Assembly: GCF_933775445.1 (NCBI RefSeq)
Contig: NC_065878.1
Coordinates: 4,672,001-4,736,000, forward strand
Direction of reading: 5' to 3'
Length of the DNA stretch: 64,000 nucleotides
Source of the DNA: Argentina anserina
Taxonomy: Eukaryota; Streptophyta; Magnoliopsida; Rosales; Rosaceae
The notes below the pieces were generated by a model. The model saw only the letters and a list, made by a program, of their open reading frames with translations, did no database searches and had not been told where the DNA came from. Every line of letters starts with the position of its first letter. Within the stretch, counting starts at the first letter, position 1. This document shows, piece after piece, positions 62,591-64,000 of this stretch. The translations under genes and the position numbers were made by a program.

Positions 62591-63369
62591 TCCATACGGC
62601 GCCTGAGAAACATCATGACCTGAGCTTTCACCTCTGGGGATGCTTGGTCCTCTTTTTCTTTTAGAGGTTTGATGGCAGGAGTATATTTCTTTCTTATGAA
62701 TGTGATTTACACATCTGACACCCATCAATGATACTCAGTGTCATGAGCATCAAGGATGCCAAACTCTGTTCAAGCAACTTAACAGACATCTATAAGAGTA
62801 AATATCGAAGATGTTAGTTTCGAATAAACGAAACAAGTTTGAATAAATAAACTATTTCAGAACAATTGTACGAGTCTAATCGATGCGAATTTGCGGCTAT
62901 GACTACCACGATCGAAATTTTCTTTTATTATTCTTCCCTTTTTTCATATATAGTTACACACACGACTACGAATGGTAACAATGACACTCCCAGCCGCTCC
63001 TAAAACTCAATATCAATTGAGTGGCGAGTTCCCCTGATATCTACCCGAGAAGTAGAAAAATCGGGTTGACTAGAAAATAAAGTTAGAAAGTCCCTAATGC
63101 AAGACAAAAATCTAATAGAATTAAATTTCATTGAAAATAAGAACTTTAATATATAAATTTACGTTGAATAGGAAAAGTCTTAAATTTTCATCTTATTCTC
63201 TTCTTTTCCTCTTCACGGCATCAACCTTGAAACTTTGGTCTTCAAATCTTGGTGTGACGGTTGAGGAGGTTAAGACCACCATGGGGCAGCGGTCGGACAT
63301 GGGGCTAAGTTGGAGGCCGGCAGCTCTAGAAGAAGGTGCAGCCGGTCGAAAGAAAAAAAAATATAGGGT
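62591..63369. other. Unclassified repeat-rich sequence
   Basis: No gene supported. The open frame at 63131-63373 has no family signal. The stretch looks like pieces of different repeats joined together. Confidence 0.5.
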
Positions 63370-63616
63370 TTAGATTTTTTTTTTCGGGTTCTAGGCTTAG
63401 GAACTCAAAGCTAGAGTAACGTGCTAGATAACGTGAAACAGTAGAATGAATTCGAGAGAATAACTGTAATTTTATTGATAGATATGGAGTCTTATATATA
63501 GGCATTACATCAAAAATCTCGATGAATCTGGGACAAGATTATTCTTGAACTAGCTATGTTATACTAATTAGCACAAGATACACTAAGAATATCTAGAAGA
63601 TGATTCTCTTTCAACA
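63370..63616 (-). mobile_element. LTR-like fragment
   Basis: On the minus strand it begins TGTTGAAAGAG at 63616, followed by a TATA box (CCTATATATAAGAC, near 63,490-63,503) and an AATAAAA signal near 63,465. This is the layout of a short copia-type LTR. No primer site follows, so it is a fragment. Confidence 0.5.
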
Positions 63617-63862
63617 AGATTTAGTATTACATTTGTTTTATAATTTATCATTTGTTCTAATATTTTTCTATGGACTTTGCACTTAAGTTATTGTGAATTT
63701 AGACTATTTTTAAAATTAATATTGAGCATCATTATATATTTTTAATCATAAAAATAATTTAAATATATATATAAATATAAATAAATATTTCATAATTCGA
63801 AATCGCATAGATGTTACGAGGTGGCTGTCCATCTGCACACCGCCAAACGCTTTTTTGAATCT
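63617..63862. repeat. Repeat copy B (AT-rich body plus ACCGCC end)
   Basis: Shares about 150 bp with copy A in the same orientation, then continues to a GC-rich end (CACACCGCCAAACGC, then TTTTTTGAATC). The end is roughly the inverse of the start of copy A, so the two copies show opposite ends of one family. Confidence 0.6.
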
Positions 63863-63967
63863 TGCGTATGAGTACTATTTACGTGACTAATATAAGTTTT
63901 TTGTACAATATTACTTAATTACTTAATTGTCATGTAGACTCATCATTAACAGACCAAAGGCTTTAAG

Positions 63968-64000
63968 TAGGAGTGGGCACGGGACGGGATAAGGCTCATC
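63968..64000. mobile_element. Start of a third hAT-type element, cut by the window edge
   Basis: TAGGAGTGGGCACGGGACGG at the very end of the window matches the TAGGGGTGG-type start of the two complete hAT elements. The other end and the target duplication lie outside. Confidence 0.5.

Overview
The window is plant nuclear DNA, almost certainly from a eudicot. Genes are intron-rich with GT-AG introns, spacers are AT-rich, and the gene set is plant-specific (GAMYB with a miR159 site, plastid-type SufS, polygalacturonase, P-class PPR, NPF transporter). An endogenous plant pararetrovirus is also present. The general look recalls Rosaceae, but that placement is an impression and was not computed.

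Layout. 1.3-9.4 kb: a decayed, near full-length endogenous caulimovirid on the minus strand. 10.7-14.2 kb: intact GAMYB gene (+). 14.5-15.6 kb: two non-autonomous DNA transposons with perfect target-site duplications. 16.3-18.7 kb: intact eight-exon polygalacturonase (-). 19.3-20.1 kb: two fold-back elements beside TA repeats. 21.3-25.6 kb: intact SufS-type cysteine desulfurase (+). 26.2-26.6 kb: RNase H-like debris. 27.1-28.7 kb: FAD2-like desaturase pseudogene (+). 30.1-44.8 kb: a complete 28-exon exportin-7 gene (+). 45.2-46.6 kb: copia gag fragment split by a hAT element. 47.0-49.3 kb: pseudogene of the GINS subunit SLD5 (-). 49.4-50.1 kb: Mutator-like MITE. 50.6-52.7 kb: two-exon PPR gene (+). 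53.7-62.3 kb: an NPF/PTR transporter fragment, then a second NPF copy broken by a nonsense codon, a 0.25 kb insertion and a 4.2 kb LTR insertion. 62.3-64 kb: more repeat fragments and the start of a third hAT-type element.

The five intact genes (GAMYB, polygalacturonase, SufS, exportin-7, PPR) have unrelated functions and do not form a pathway. Exon-intron models were assembled by hand from GT-AG borders, preserved phase and family knowledge. All five intact models close in frame at about the expected family length. I saw no coherent new multi-gene system. The most informative material is the record of gene death and nested transposition: the NPF locus, the FAD2 and SLD5 pseudogenes, the catalytically dead pararetrovirus, and several elements datable by their target-site duplications.
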